This document shows, in pieces, positions 1-9,500 of a DNA stretch of 64,000 nt. Positions within the stretch are counted from its first letter, which is position 1, and every line of letters starts with the position of its first letter. Below the pieces are notes generated by a model that saw only the letters and a list, made by a program, of their open reading frames with translations, had not been told where the DNA came from and did not search any database. The stretch is taken from positions 248,001 to 312,000 of the forward strand of contig NZ_PXUE01000003.1 in NCBI RefSeq assembly GCF_003020585.1, written 5' to 3'. Origin of the DNA: Chryseobacterium aurantiacum. GTDB lineage: Bacteria > Bacteroidota > Bacteroidia > Flavobacteriales > Weeksellaceae. Position numbers and translations under genes: made by a program.

Positions 1-198
1 AATTCCAATGTGATCATTGATGCAAGAGAAACCTCTTATATTGCTACAGATGTATTGGAAATGATCCAGGATTTTGCCAATATCCGTGCAAAGGAAGAGG
101 ACATCAATGTAGAGCTTTTAGGCTTTAAAACTTCATACAGGGATTATGAAAGGAGTGAAGATTCTCACATCCTAATTACCCACAAAAGAGCAATGTAA
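1..198 (+). CDS. SulP-family anion transporter, C-terminal STAS domain (partial)
   Basis: The reading frame is already open at base 1, so only the last ~65 residues of a larger protein are present. They contain DARETSYIATDVLEMIQDF and a following NVELLGFKT strand, which fits the helix-strand end of a STAS domain as found at the C-terminus of SulP sulfate/bicarbonate permeases. The GTG at base 10 is an internal valine, not a start. A beta-carbonic anhydrase follows 54 nt downstream on the same strand. SulP permeases are often paired with carbonic anhydrases, which supports bicarbonate or another inorganic anion as substrate. The membrane part lies outside the window, so the family call rests on the STAS fragment and this neighbour. 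Confidence 0.75.
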   Translation, partial: NSNVIIDARETSYIATDVLEMIQDFANIRAKEEDINVELLGFKTSYRDYERSEDSHILITHKRAM

Positions 199-252
199 GC
201 TCACTTATTAACATTTATTATTAACTTTAAATTCGAAAAACAATTAAATTAT

Positions 253-888
253 ATGAAAGCACATACATACGAAACTCAGTCATCAATTACTCCTGAAAAA
301 GCTTTAGACTTTTTAAAAGAAGGAAACCAAAGGTTTGTAAATAACCTTAAAGCAAACAGAGATCTTCTGGAGCAGGTAAATGCTACCCGCGAAGGACAAT
401 GGCCTTTTGCTGTGGTTTTAAGCTGTATAGACAGCCGTACTTCTGCAGAGCTTATTTTTGACCAAGGGCTGGGAGATGTTTTCAGTATCAGAATTGCCGG
501 TAATTTTGTTAATCAGGATATCCTTGGTTCAATGGAATTCGGGTGTAACGTTGCAGGTTCCAAACTGATCGTAGTTTTAGGGCACACAAAATGTGGTGCT
601 TTAAAAGGAGGTCTTGATGCTGCACAAATTGAAGGACTGGGAATGGATAATCTAAACCACCTTATCAATCATTTTGATCCAATCATCAATGAAGTGATTG
701 AGGAAAATGAAGAACGTTCATCAAAAAACAGCTCACTTTTGGAAAGACTTAATCATCAAAACGTAAGAAGTGCGATTGAAGACATCCGTAAGCAGAGCAC
801 AACACTTAGAAAGCTTGAAGAAGACGGTAAGATTAAAATCGTTGGAGCCAATTACGATGTTGAAACTGGCGCTGTAAGCTGGTTATAA
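253..888 (+). CDS. Beta-class carbonic anhydrase
   Basis: Zinc enzyme interconverting CO2 and bicarbonate in the cytoplasm. The zinc ligands and catalytic dyad of the beta class are visible: LSCIDSR (Cys plus Asp-Arg pair, about residues 55-61) and GHTKCGA (His and Cys, about residues 110-116). The 211-residue length is normal and there is no signal peptide. The start is the ATG that gives MKAHTYETQ. A near-match to the -7 element (TAACTTTA, 222-229) lies 23 nt upstream, so the gene may have its own promoter besides read-through from the SulP gene. Supplying or consuming bicarbonate next to a SulP transporter is the likely role. A strong terminator follows. Confidence 0.95.
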   Translation: MKAHTYETQSSITPEKALDFLKEGNQRFVNNLKANRDLLEQVNATREGQWPFAVVLSCIDSRTSAELIFDQGLGDVFSIRIAGNFVNQDILGSMEFGCNVAGSKLIVVLGHTKCGALKGGLDAAQIEGLGMDNLNHLINHFDPIINEVIEENEERSSKNSSLLERLNHQNVRSAIEDIRKQSTTLRKLEEDGKIKIVGANYDVETGAVSWL

Positions 889-980
889 CATCATTTCATT
901 TCAGCTAGTTACAAAAAAAAATAGACAAAATAGAGCCTCGCTCAGATAAATTGATTGGAAATTAATTTTTAAAGCACGTC

Positions 981-1014
981 AAAAGGCCATCGGGAATCCG
1001 ATGGCCTTTTTTTA
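981..1014 (+). terminator. Intrinsic terminator after carbonic anhydrase
   Basis: GC-rich hairpin AAGGCCATCGG / CCGATGGCCTT with a GAAT loop, followed by a run of seven T. It separates the carbonic anhydrase from the convergent pth gene. Confidence 0.9.
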
Positions 1015-1074
1015 TTCAAATCGAAATTTAATTATTTTCTATACAATGCTTGTCCTGATCAACAGGTTTGCTTC

Positions 1075-1638
1075 TTATTTACCATTAAAAGCTGACATTG
1101 TATTGCTGATTCCGGCAAAAACAAAGGAAAGACTAGCCTTTGAAAAGGTCTCAATTCTCTCAGAAAGCTTTTCCGTTTCCTCCTCATTCCAGGTTCCCAA
1201 TACGTAATCTACCTGTCTACCCGCAGAGAAATCTGCCGAAATTCCAAAACGAAGTCGTGCATAGTTTTGAGTCTGTAATACTTCATTGATGTTTTTGAGC
1301 CCGTTATGACCGGCATCAGAACCTTTCCCCTTCAACCTCAATGTCCCGAAAGGAAGGGCCAAATCATCGGTTACAATCAGTACATTCTCTAAGGGAATAT
1401 TTTCTTTCTGCATCCAGTATCTTACAGCATTTCCTGAAAGATTCATATAGGTATCAGGTTTCAGAACAAAAACTTTTCTGCCTTTATACTTTCCTTCTGC
1501 CATCCAGCCGAAGTTAGCGGTATTAAAAGATACCTCAAGTGTTTCAGCTATTTTCTCGGCCACTTTAAATCCTATATTGTGTCGTGTATTTTCATATTCT
1601 GAGCCTTTATTCCCAAGCCCAACTATTAAATATTTCAT
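1075..1638 (-). CDS. pth: Peptidyl-tRNA hydrolase
   Basis: Releases tRNA from peptidyl-tRNAs that drop off the ribosome (cytoplasm). Hallmarks: the N-terminal GLGN followed by [10 protein letters not shown] with the catalytic His near residue 20, a DDLALPFG segment with the conserved Asp near residue 92, and [13 protein letters not shown] near residues 105-117. At 187 residues it is full length. The ATG start places the GLGN motif at the usual distance from the N-terminus. It is convergent with the carbonic anhydrase gene. A perfect -7 box lies 13 nt upstream, so it is transcribed on its own. Confidence 0.96.
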   Translation of the reverse strand: MKYLIVGLGNKGSEYENTRHNIGFKVAEKIAETLEVSFNTANFGWMAEGKYKGRKVFVLKPDTYMNLSGNAVRYWMQKENIPLENVLIVTDDLALPFGTLRLKGKGSDAGHNGLKNINEVLQTQNYARLRFGISADFSAGRQVDYVLGTWNEEETEKLSERIETFSKASLSFVFAGISNTMSAFNGK

Positions 1639-1651
1639 CAGAAATTTTTTG

Positions 1652-1659
1652 CAAAATTA
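1652..1659 (-). promoter_or_regulatory. -7 promoter element of pth
   Basis: TAATTTTG on the minus strand matches the Bacteroidota -7 consensus TAnnTTTG, 13 nt before the pth ATG. Confidence 0.6.
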
Positions 1660-1672
1660 AGAGATAAAAAAT

Positions 1673-1703
1673 AAAAAACTCAACCTTAGCAAGATTGAGT
1701 TTA
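1673..1703 (-). terminator. Terminator after lipoprotein gene
   Basis: AAACTCAA / TTGAGTTT stem, extended by a few inner pairs, with T-rich sequence on the minus-strand 3' side. It ends the lipoprotein unit before the pth promoter. Confidence 0.7.
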
Positions 1704-1723
1704 AATATTGTTAAAAAACTATT

Positions 1724-2644
1724 CTATTGTGGTTTATAGATGTAGTTGATACCATATCCTTTTGTCATATAAGTCTGTAGGTCATATGCATAATTGGTGC
1801 TCTTTACAACCGGAGTTGGAATAGGTACTGTTAAATCTGTAACAGACCATCTCTTCGGGTTATTTGGAGATAGGATAAGACTTTCTTTATCATTGATTAT
1901 AGTGGATAATAATCTTGAAATCTTATAGGCATGCGGTAATAAGGTGAACGGACTGATCTGATCATCATACGCATAATAATCATAGCTGTATTTTTTAGTC
2001 GGTGCACTATTTATAAGTCCATAATGTCTTATAACCTTAGATACATTATCCCCAACATAAGAATAAGCCGTTTTTGAATAATTTGTAAATGCAAACGCAG
2101 TTCCGGCAACCTCTACCCCATTCTTCATATCGATAGAATCCAGTTTTGCAGTTACAGGATTGTATACTATTCTGTAAAGAGACTTTTCTTTACTTAATAA
2201 CGTTTGTGGTCCAGGAGGATCTGTTGGTAGAACAGGAGGTGTTCTTCTGAAGATAGAACGGTTTTCAGAGATTGTTTGTAACTTACTGTTATTACCATAG
2301 TTAAAAATCTGAGAATACGATACACTATCCTTATCAAGTTTTCCGTTTCCATCAAGATCCAGGAAACCATTAAAGTTAATTTGGCTTATTTTATCACCAC
2401 TGTACATGATATCTGTAATAGAGGCACTGTCTGTAATTACTTTAGTAACAAGAAGTCCGCTATAATGATATTCAGCAAGGGTGTCCTTAGCTGTAATCTC
2501 TCTATATAATGCTCTAGGCCCATTCAGACCTCCCTTATCGTTCAGATCCAATAGAGGATTCCCGTCTTCATCCAATAAATTTTTGCAGGAGTGTATTGAA
2601 GAAAAACCTGCAATTAATAAGATAAAATAGAAAATTTGTTTCAT
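1724..2644 (-). CDS. Hypothetical lipoprotein (paralogue of next gene)
   Basis: About 306 residues starting MKQIFYFILLIAGFSS. A hydrophobic signal ends in IHSC, a plausible lipobox with Cys near residue 20, so an outer-membrane or periplasmic lipoprotein is expected. The frame stays open 16 codons further upstream, but the internal ATG gives the proper signal peptide and sits downstream of a perfect -7 box. The body holds short beta-strand-like stretches ending in Tyr-rich motifs (YSYVGDN, YSYDYYAYDD, YAYDLQTY). The C-terminal half contains FTLLPHAYKISRLL then SPNNP, which recur in the neighbouring lipoprotein, so the two are tandem duplicates. Function not recognised. Confidence 0.75.
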   Translation of the reverse strand: MKQIFYFILLIAGFSSIHSCKNLLDEDGNPLLDLNDKGGLNGPRALYREITAKDTLAEYHYSGLLVTKVITDSASITDIMYSGDKISQINFNGFLDLDGNGKLDKDSVSYSQIFNYGNNSKLQTISENRSIFRRTPPVLPTDPPGPQTLLSKEKSLYRIVYNPVTAKLDSIDMKNGVEVAGTAFAFTNYSKTAYSYVGDNVSKVIRHYGLINSAPTKKYSYDYYAYDDQISPFTLLPHAYKISRLLSTIINDKESLILSPNNPKRWSVTDLTVPIPTPVVKSTNYAYDLQTYMTKGYGINYIYKPQ

Positions 2645-2670
2645 TTTCAGGTAATTGATTATTTTTTTGA

Positions 2671-2678
2671 CAAATATA
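2671..2678 (-). promoter_or_regulatory. -7 promoter element of lipoprotein gene
   Basis: TATATTTG on the minus strand, 26 nt before the chosen ATG at 2644. It lies inside the 16-codon upstream extension, which argues against that longer start. Confidence 0.6.
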
Positions 2679-2743
2679 ATTTTTTTTTGCATAAAAATTA
2701 TATTATTATTTATATTCTGGTAAGATTAATAGTAATATTTATC

Positions 2744-3628
2744 CTATAAATTTTTATAGGTAAATGTAAATTTCTGATTTTTTTCTGCCATAGGATATCC
2801 TTGATTATCATAAGAATAACTCTGCCCCGTATTAACAGACGGAGTTGGAGGCGGCATATCAAAATACATAGATGTAGGATTATTCGGAGACATCTTATAG
2901 AAATTGGTAGGATCCATTAAACTTCGTACGATAAAATAGTTCTTAGGAAGTAAAGAAAATGCACTTTTCTTTGAATCATAATTTTGAAAACTATAGGTTG
3001 TCTTCACTGCCGTTGCCATTTCGGGAGCACCGGTGATATCCAGAATCCCTTTTTTGCAAATGGCCTGAAAAATATTGTCTCCAGAATACACAAAGGTATA
3101 TTCTATGAACTTATTATAGGCAGAAATTCCACCTTCTTTTCTTTTTTCAAGAATCTTAGTCAGCTTATCCGTTGCATCATAGGTAAAGGCATAGTCACTT
3201 AAGTGAGAAACGGCAGGATTTGCTCCTGTTGCTGTACATGATACGGAGGAGATTTTTCCTTTTTGCCCTGGTACAATATCAAAACTATAACTAAGGCTTC
3301 CGGCGGCCGGACTTACAAACTTAACTTTAGTGATGTTTTTTTTCGTATTATCATCAGGGTCATCAGTGTATGTTAATGTACCTGTGTAATACGTATTAAC
3401 AGCTTTTTCATCTTTAAATAAATTTTGCTGCAGAACACCTTTATTGGTTGAAATATATTCTTCATAAAGGCTTGTATCCATCATAACCTTTGTAAGAATT
3501 TTTGGTACCGCAGGTCCATCGTCAGGGTTTGGTTTTGACTCCGTAGGATCCTGTGTTGTATTACATGAAGCCAGTAAACCAAAAAGAGCAATACCGGCAA
3601 ACATTTTAAGAAAATAGTTTTTTACCAT
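2744..3628 (-). CDS. Hypothetical lipoprotein (paralogue of previous gene)
   Basis: 294 residues. Signal peptide with lipobox LLASC (Cys near residue 22), then an Asp/Pro-rich linker (TQDPTESKPNPDDGPAVP), typical of a surface-exposed or periplasmic lipoprotein. Tyr-rich motifs (YTFVYSGDN, YSYDNQGYP, FTFTYKNL) look like a series of short beta-hairpins. FSLLPKNYFIVRSL and SPNNP align with the lipoprotein downstream, showing duplication. It has its own -7 box. A perfect 8-bp inverted repeat (CCTATAAA/TTTATAGG, 2743-2760) covers the last codons and stop. No known domain recognised; a DUF4595-like or YD-repeat-like beta fold is only a guess. Confidence 0.75.
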   Translation of the reverse strand: MVKNYFLKMFAGIALFGLLASCNTTQDPTESKPNPDDGPAVPKILTKVMMDTSLYEEYISTNKGVLQQNLFKDEKAVNTYYTGTLTYTDDPDDNTKKNITKVKFVSPAAGSLSYSFDIVPGQKGKISSVSCTATGANPAVSHLSDYAFTYDATDKLTKILEKRKEGGISAYNKFIEYTFVYSGDNIFQAICKKGILDITGAPEMATAVKTTYSFQNYDSKKSAFSLLPKNYFIVRSLMDPTNFYKMSPNNPTSMYFDMPPPTPSVNTGQSYSYDNQGYPMAEKNQKFTFTYKNL

Positions 3629-3647
3629 AAAAAAATTTTAACTTGCT

Positions 3648-3655
3648 CAAATATA
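3648..3655 (-). promoter_or_regulatory. -7 promoter element of lipoprotein gene
   Basis: TATATTTG on the minus strand, 19 nt before the ATG at 3628. Confidence 0.6.
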
Positions 3656-3720
3656 ATTCAATTTTCAACAAAAAGGAGTACTTTATCCTTACAAATTCAC
3701 AAAGAACTGAGTTAATAAAC

Positions 3721-3753
3721 AAAAAAATCTAAAAACATAACGTTTTTAGATTC
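3721..3753 (-). terminator. Terminator of the VGINT/DVNG operon
   Basis: Perfect 11-bp stem AATCTAAAAAC / GTTTTTAGATT with a 5-nt loop, followed on the minus strand by seven T. It ends the three-gene operon. Confidence 0.85.
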
Positions 3754-3777
3754 TAATTTATTATATAAGTCCGGAAA

Positions 3778-4512
3778 TTAATACGGCTGAAGTACAGATG
3801 TTGTTAATACAGACTGTGACATATCACTGTTTAGGAATGAGCCATCCACAGCTCTTCCGATACCAAGCGTATTCCCGGAAATTGCTCTTTTTATGCAGGC
3901 AACTTTAACTTTATATTGATTTTTAGGAGTAATATTAGTTAATGTAGCATTAAGGTTAAAAATTTTGTAGGCTCCACTTTCTCCCAATAGTACATCCGTT
4001 CTTACTGCTTTAAGTAAATCATCTACAAAAACTCCACATGCAAAACTGGCAGAATTACCTCCTGTTTTTTGCACTGTTGTCTGAAATGAGAATGTTACTT
4101 TATTATTAGCATTGGTAACAGAAAATGTATCAGAAGCTGAGGGAATTGCAGACCATCCGCTGATAGAATTCCCTTCATAATAAGGAACAGATTGCCCGTT
4201 ATTTCCGGAGAAAGAAACTCCTGTTTTATCCGCAACGGTATTGATAGAAAATAAAGACATACTTCCCATCCCATCAGCAATTTTGACAGCCTTCCAGTCA
4301 TTGGCCTGAAGATCAGTATTATTGTGAAAAATATCTCCGGCTAATCCAGATGATCCTTTCAAGGCATTGGTACCTCCGGTTCTTAATTCCTTTCTTACAT
4401 TAATGTCTCCATTTACATCAAGCATATTGACAGGATTAGCAGTATTAATACCCACCTGAGCACTTGCAAGTCCGATAAACAATAAAAATTGAACAAAAAA
4501 TATTTTTTTCAT
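3778..4512 (-). CDS. Secreted VGINT/DVNG protein, copy 3
   Basis: 244 residues. Signal peptide ending ASAQ, followed at once by VGINTANP and LDVNGDINVRKELR, the N-terminal signature common in secreted Bacteroidota proteins (VGIxTxxP...LDVNG) and reminiscent of phage tail-fibre head segments. The C-terminal part is a beta-rich domain with FACGVFVDDLLKAVR, shared with the two upstream paralogues. It lacks the SQGEGxAPxWK segment that the other two carry, so it is the shortest copy. Last gene of a three-gene minus-strand operon (9-nt gap). No catalytic motif or T9SS sorting domain is seen. Function unknown; a surface or extracellular structural role is inferred. Confidence 0.8.
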   Translation of the reverse strand: MKKIFFVQFLLFIGLASAQVGINTANPVNMLDVNGDINVRKELRTGGTNALKGSSGLAGDIFHNNTDLQANDWKAVKIADGMGSMSLFSINTVADKTGVSFSGNNGQSVPYYEGNSISGWSAIPSASDTFSVTNANNKVTFSFQTTVQKTGGNSASFACGVFVDDLLKAVRTDVLLGESGAYKIFNLNATLTNITPKNQYKVKVACIKRAISGNTLGIGRAVDGSFLNSDMSQSVLTTSVLQPY

Positions 4513-4521
4513 AATTGGTTT

Positions 4522-5346
4522 TTAATTTACTATTATCGGGTTAAATACTTGTGGAACCTCATATACATCTACCTTTAGGGATGACTGAGCAATGAAATCA
4601 TTAATGTTTGAACTGGTATTCGTTCCAACCGATAGCTTTCTAAAACTTTCTCCATAGGAAGCCAGTCTCGAGCACGCCACATCTACTTTATGAATTCCTT
4701 TGGGAAGATTCTCTACAATACCAATTTGATTATGGGTAAGGAAAGGAAAAGAAGAGTTGATTGCCTTTAAGTTTCTCTGTCTAAGATTGATCAATTTATT
4801 ATCTACAAAAATACCGCATGCATAGTCTATAGAAGTATCATCAGCATTGGCAGAAAGGGTAGAGAAATCCGCCTGCACCACAGTTTCAAACTGGAAATAA
4901 GCCTTACTCTCTGTACTGAAAACACTAATATCCTGTGATAGTCCATTAATTTTTTTAAATCCTTTCAAACTGCTAAGATCAGCTCCCTTCACAAATGTAG
5001 CCGCCTTAGAAGTCGTTAAACTTACTTCATCACTGGATGCAAATAAAATTCCGTCTTTATCCGAAAAGGAGTTATTGAATATCAAATAAAATTTATTGGT
5101 TTCATATTCAGGAATACGAAGAGTTTTCCATATTGGAGCAAAACCTTCACCCTGAGAAACCAGTAACTGATCATTATTTCCTTGAGAAAGGCTATTATCA
5201 GTAGTATTGAGTACAACAATTTTTTGTCTTAGATTCAAATCTCCATTAACGTCAATTTTCGCTTTCGGAGAATCTGTATTGATTCCAACCTGAGCTGACA
5301 ATAGCAGGCCCGAGGCAAGAAATAAGGTCGATAATATTTTTTTCAT
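4522..5346 (-). CDS. Secreted VGINT/DVNG protein, copy 2
   Basis: 274 residues from the ATG giving MKKILSTLFLASGLLLSAQ. The preceding in-frame GTG is less likely. Signal peptide, then VGINTDSP, IDVNGDLNLRQK, LLVSQGEGFAPIWK and a beta-rich C-terminal domain containing DYACGIFVDNKLINLR. It begins 3 nt after the stop of copy 1, so the operon is tightly packed. The SQGEG..P.WK motif is shared with copy 1. Secreted; function unknown. Divergence among the three copies is considerable outside the motifs, which argues for an old duplication. Confidence 0.8.
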   Translation of the reverse strand: MKKILSTLFLASGLLLSAQVGINTDSPKAKIDVNGDLNLRQKIVVLNTTDNSLSQGNNDQLLVSQGEGFAPIWKTLRIPEYETNKFYLIFNNSFSDKDGILFASSDEVSLTTSKAATFVKGADLSSLKGFKKINGLSQDISVFSTESKAYFQFETVVQADFSTLSANADDTSIDYACGIFVDNKLINLRQRNLKAINSSFPFLTHNQIGIVENLPKGIHKVDVACSRLASYGESFRKLSVGTNTSSNINDFIAQSSLKVDVYEVPQVFNPIIVN

Positions 5347-5349
5347 CAC

Positions 5350-6174
5350 TTAATTATTGGTTTTATAACTTACATATTCAATGACATCCATCTTCATGGT
5401 AGATTCCAGAGTAAATGCATTGGATGCTCCATTGGACGACTGAACATCACGTCCAACTGCAAATTGAGAAAGAGAGCTTGAAGTGGTAATCTTTCTACAC
5501 GCAATTTCAATTTTGTGTAATCCTACCGGAACATCAAGTTCTGTATAATTAAGAGTGAAAATATAATCCTGAAGACCGCCTTTTGCATCATTATTATTGG
5601 AAGCTACTCTGTCCGGACGTACCGCAACCAGCTTACCATTTCTGAAAACGCCACAGGCAAATCTTATGTTTTGTGAAGTTGTAGATACAGGTGCTTTCAT
5701 TTCAATCCCAGTCTGAAACTGATAAGTAAGTCTGTTTTTTCCATTCTTGATGGTAAAACTATTTTCAAGACCTGTAATTTTAGCCCATTTCCCTTTGCTC
5801 GCATCTGTGATATCATCTCCAACATTATTGGTGTAGATACCATCACCCGCAACGCCATTAGAAAGGGATGCAATACCCGTTTGATCTGACGACAGATATG
5901 AATTAGTCAATTTATACTGTCCCTCTTCCATAAAGGATACATTCAATGATTTCCAGACAGGAGCTTTGCCCTCTCCCTGGGAAACCAAAACCTGGCCGTT
6001 CAATCCTGCACTACCTGCCTGAGTTGAAGACCCGCCTACTCTAAGTTCTTTTCTTAAGGTGGTTTTACCATTGATATCGAGCATTGATTTTGGTTTATCA
6101 GTACCGATTCCCACCTGTGCGTTAGCATAGAAAGATAAAAGTCCAGCCGCGCAACAAAATATAATTTTTTTCAT
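5350..6174 (-). CDS. Secreted VGINT/DVNG protein, copy 1
   Basis: 274 residues, first gene of the operon. Signal peptide MKKIIFCCAAGLLSFYANAQ, then VGIGTDKP, LDINGKTTLRKELRVGG, LVSQGEGKAPVWKSL. The C-terminal domain has RFACGVFRNGKLVAVRPDR, equivalent to the FACGVFVDD segments of copies 2 and 3. A perfect -7 promoter box lies 11 nt before the ATG. The protein should be exported; no lipobox and no T9SS C-terminal domain is visible. Role unknown, possibly a surface filament or adhesin subunit (inference from the tail-fibre-like N-terminal motif only). Confidence 0.8.
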   Translation of the reverse strand: MKKIIFCCAAGLLSFYANAQVGIGTDKPKSMLDINGKTTLRKELRVGGSSTQAGSAGLNGQVLVSQGEGKAPVWKSLNVSFMEEGQYKLTNSYLSSDQTGIASLSNGVAGDGIYTNNVGDDITDASKGKWAKITGLENSFTIKNGKNRLTYQFQTGIEMKAPVSTTSQNIRFACGVFRNGKLVAVRPDRVASNNNDAKGGLQDYIFTLNYTELDVPVGLHKIEIACRKITTSSSLSQFAVGRDVQSSNGASNAFTLESTMKMDVIEYVSYKTNN

Positions 6175-6185
6175 AATAAGGACTG

Positions 6186-6193
6186 CAAAGGTA
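6186..6193 (-). promoter_or_regulatory. -7 promoter element of VGINT/DVNG operon
   Basis: TACCTTTG on the minus strand, 11 nt before the first ATG of the three-gene operon. Confidence 0.65.
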
Positions 6194-6464
6194 CAAATTG
6201 AAGTCCATAAAATTCCAGTTACACCTACTTAAACCTATAGAAATAAACACATTACGAGATAGAATTAATCACACACAAAAGTAGAATTATTTCTACGTAA
6301 CTCTACTTTTTATATTTTTTTCAAATACCAAAAGGTCCCAAACCCTTACTGTGCCGTGTGTTGGAAACTTTTTTTAGTCATTGAATGGTGATTTTCACCC
6401 TGTTAAAAAGGGTTTAATTCTCTTAAGCATGAGTATTACCTACCTAAAAACTGATAACAATCAC
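6194..6464. other. Non-coding spacer with small palindromes
   Basis: The gap between mfd and the VGINT/DVNG operon has no plausible gene. It holds two short inverted repeats: GTAGAA-TTAT-TTCTAC (6281-6296), about 90 nt upstream of the operon's -7 box, and ACCCTGTTAAAAAGGGT (6397-6413). Either could be an operator or a chance hairpin. Confidence 0.35.
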
Positions 6465-6503
6465 AAAAAAACATATAAAAACTTAAAATTTTATATGTTT
6501 TTT
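6465..6503 (-). terminator. Terminator after mfd
   Basis: Perfect 10-bp stem ACATATAAAA / TTTTATATGT, 8-nt loop, flanked by A and T runs that extend the pairing. On the minus strand it is followed by six T, as expected downstream of the mfd stop. Confidence 0.8.
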
Positions 6504-6544
6504 CAGCGTTTGCAGTAAACTTATTAATTTATAGAAATTATGCT

Positions 6545-9500
6545 TTAATTATGCTCAATTATCGCTTTTAATAAAATATTGACCTCATCTACATTTTTCA
6601 CCCTTTCTTTTCTCATCATAAGCTGATTTCCCTCTTTGCCGGATTTTTCCTTAAGCTGAGCTTCGGCCGGATTTCGGGTTAAATAGTTAATAATATGTCT
6701 AAATCTATCTGTCTGATAGAATTTATCCTGAGGGTTACCCGGGAAATACCCAAGGAATACCCCATTTTTCATAACAATTTTCTCAAAACCAATATCTGCA
6801 GCCAGCCATTTCAAGGAAACACTTTTTAATAAATTGACAGCTTCCTTAGGCAATGCCCCAAAACGGTCAATCAATTCAAGTTCAAACTGGTGAAGTTCAT
6901 TTTCATTATTAATCTCAGCTAGTTTCTGATAAAGCAGTAATCTTTCTTCTGTATTGGAAATATAGAAATCCGGTAACATCAGCTCTAAATCGGTATCGAT
7001 ATTCACATCTTTCACAGATTTGAAAAGCTTCTGCCTGTCTTCTTCATTTTCAAATAAACTTTCAAAATCAGCATCATCCTTCAACTCTTCAAGTGCTTCC
7101 TGCATTAGTTTTTGATAGGTTTCAAAACCCATTTCATTGATAAATCCACTTTGTTCTGCTCCCAATAAATCTCCTGCTCCACGAATCTCAAGATCCTTCA
7201 TGGCAATCTGGAAACCGCTTCCCAAATCTGAAAACTGCTCTATTGCTTCCAAACGTTTTCTGGCATCAGAAGTCATCATATCATAAGGAGGAGTAATAAG
7301 GTAGCAGAAAGCTTTTCTATTACTTCGCCCCACTCTTCCTCTCATCTGGTGCAGATCCGCCATTCCGAATCTTTGAGCATCATTAATGAAGATCGTATTG
7401 GCATTCGGGACATCTACCCCACTTTCTACAATGGTGGTCGAAACAAGGACATCATATTTTCCCTCCATAAAGTCCAACACATTTTTTTCCAATTGCTTTC
7501 CTTCCATCTGCCCATGTCCTGTAATAACCCTTGCATCAGGAACCAAACGTTGAATAAGTCCTGCAATATCTTTAAGGTTTTCAATCCTGTTATTGATAAA
7601 ATAAACCTGCCCATCTCTTTGAAGCTCATAAGAAACAGCATCACGAAGAATTTCTTCACTGAATCCTATCAATTGTGTATCCACCGGCTGCCTGTTTGGC
7701 GGAGGTGTTTTGATTACGGATAAATCTCTTGCAGCCATTAATGAGAACTGAAGGGTCCTAGGAATTGGAGTTGCTGTCAAGGTAAGCGTATCTACATTAT
7801 TTTTAAGTGTCTTCAGTTTATCTTTCACAGACACCCCGAATTTGTGTTCTTCATCAATAATTAACAACCCAAGATCTTTAAATTTGACTGAGCTGCTTGC
7901 CAATTGATGGGTTCCGATAATAATGTCTAGTTTCCCATTTTTCAGATCATCCAGGGTTTCAGATTTTTGCTTGGCTGTTCTGAATCTGTTGACATAAGAA
8001 ACATTTACCGGAAAATCTTTAAGCCTTTCTTTAAAACTTCTGTAATGCTGAAATGCCAGAATAGTTGTCGGCACCAGTACAGCAACCTGCTTTCCGTCTG
8101 TAGCAGCTTTAAAGGCAGCACGAATTGCAACTTCTGTTTTACCAAAACCTACGTCACCACAGACCAACCTGTCCATCACTGTATCTGCTTCCATATCTTT
8201 TTTTACATCTATGGTTGCTTTTTCCTGGTCAGGAGTATCTTCATAAATAAAGCTTGCTTCCAGCTCATTCTGTAAATAAGAATCCGGTGTATAGGCAAAA
8301 CCTTTAGCTGTTTTTCTTTCAGCATATAACCTGATAAGGTCAAATGCAATCTGCTTAACCTTGGCTTTTGTTTTTTGCTTCAAGGTCTTCCATGTTGGAG
8401 ACCCTAGTTTACTCAAAACAATTTCTCGACCATCAGGTCCATTGTATTTTGAAATCTTATGCAGGGAATGAATACTTACATATAATAGGTCTCCATTTTT
8501 ATAGGTTAGCTTAAAACATTCTTGAATCTTGCCATCATTGTTTACTTTTACCAGCCCCATAAACTTACCGATTCCATGATCTATATGGGCAATATAATCT
8601 CCGATCTTTAAAGACATCAAATCCTTGAGGGTAAGTTGTTCCGATTTTGCAAAGGTATTTTTAGCCTTGTATCTTTGATAGCGGTCAAAAATCTGGTGAT
8701 CCGTATATACCAATAGCTTATGCCCATTATCTACAAACCCTTCATGCAACTCGGATTTGAAACTTTTAAAAGGAAGTTCATGTTCAAGTTCTTCGAAAAT
8801 AGATTCCAGTCTTTCTTTCTGCTTCTCCGTTGAAAAGGAAATCCAGGTATCAAACCCCTCACTTTGCTTTTCTTCTATGTCCTCAATAAGGAGTTCAAAG
8901 TTTTTATGAAAAGATGGTTGTGGGAGCTGTTCCATTTTAACGTCAGCTCTCTCTTTTAAGCCTTCAATAGATGCGTTTCCGAAATCAACTGTTTTAAATT
9001 TCTTATAATCAAACAAAAATTCCTGATCGGAAATAAAAAGCTCCTGTGGTGCTCTATGCGCAATATCTTTATTTAAAGTATCATATTTTTCAAGGGATTT
9101 TTCGTAGAATGTTTTAATCTTCTGCATTCCTACCATTCCATTTTTGGAAATAACATAACTTTCCTTAGGCAAGAGCTGCAACAGAGATACTCTACTTCCG
9201 GTCACAGAAAAATTCATATTCGAAACCAATTGAAAATCCTTGACCCTCTCTACAGAAAGCTGCGTTTCTATATCAAATGTTTTAATACTTTCCACCTCAT
9301 TACCAAAGAAAGTAATCCTGTATGGTTTTTCGTAGGAATAAGAAAATACATCCACAATCCCTCCCCTCACAGAGAACTCTCCTGGTTCAGAAACAAAATC
9401 AGCCTGCTGAAAGTGATAATGATTGAGCAATTCATCAACAAAATCAAAATCCAGCTGATCTCCCACCTTTATATGGTGAGAAATGGCCTTAAAATCTTCT

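Noticed and set aside
2645..2692. Longer start for the lipoprotein gene ending at 1724
   Set aside because: The extension contains the -7 box itself and adds Lys-rich residues before the signal peptide.
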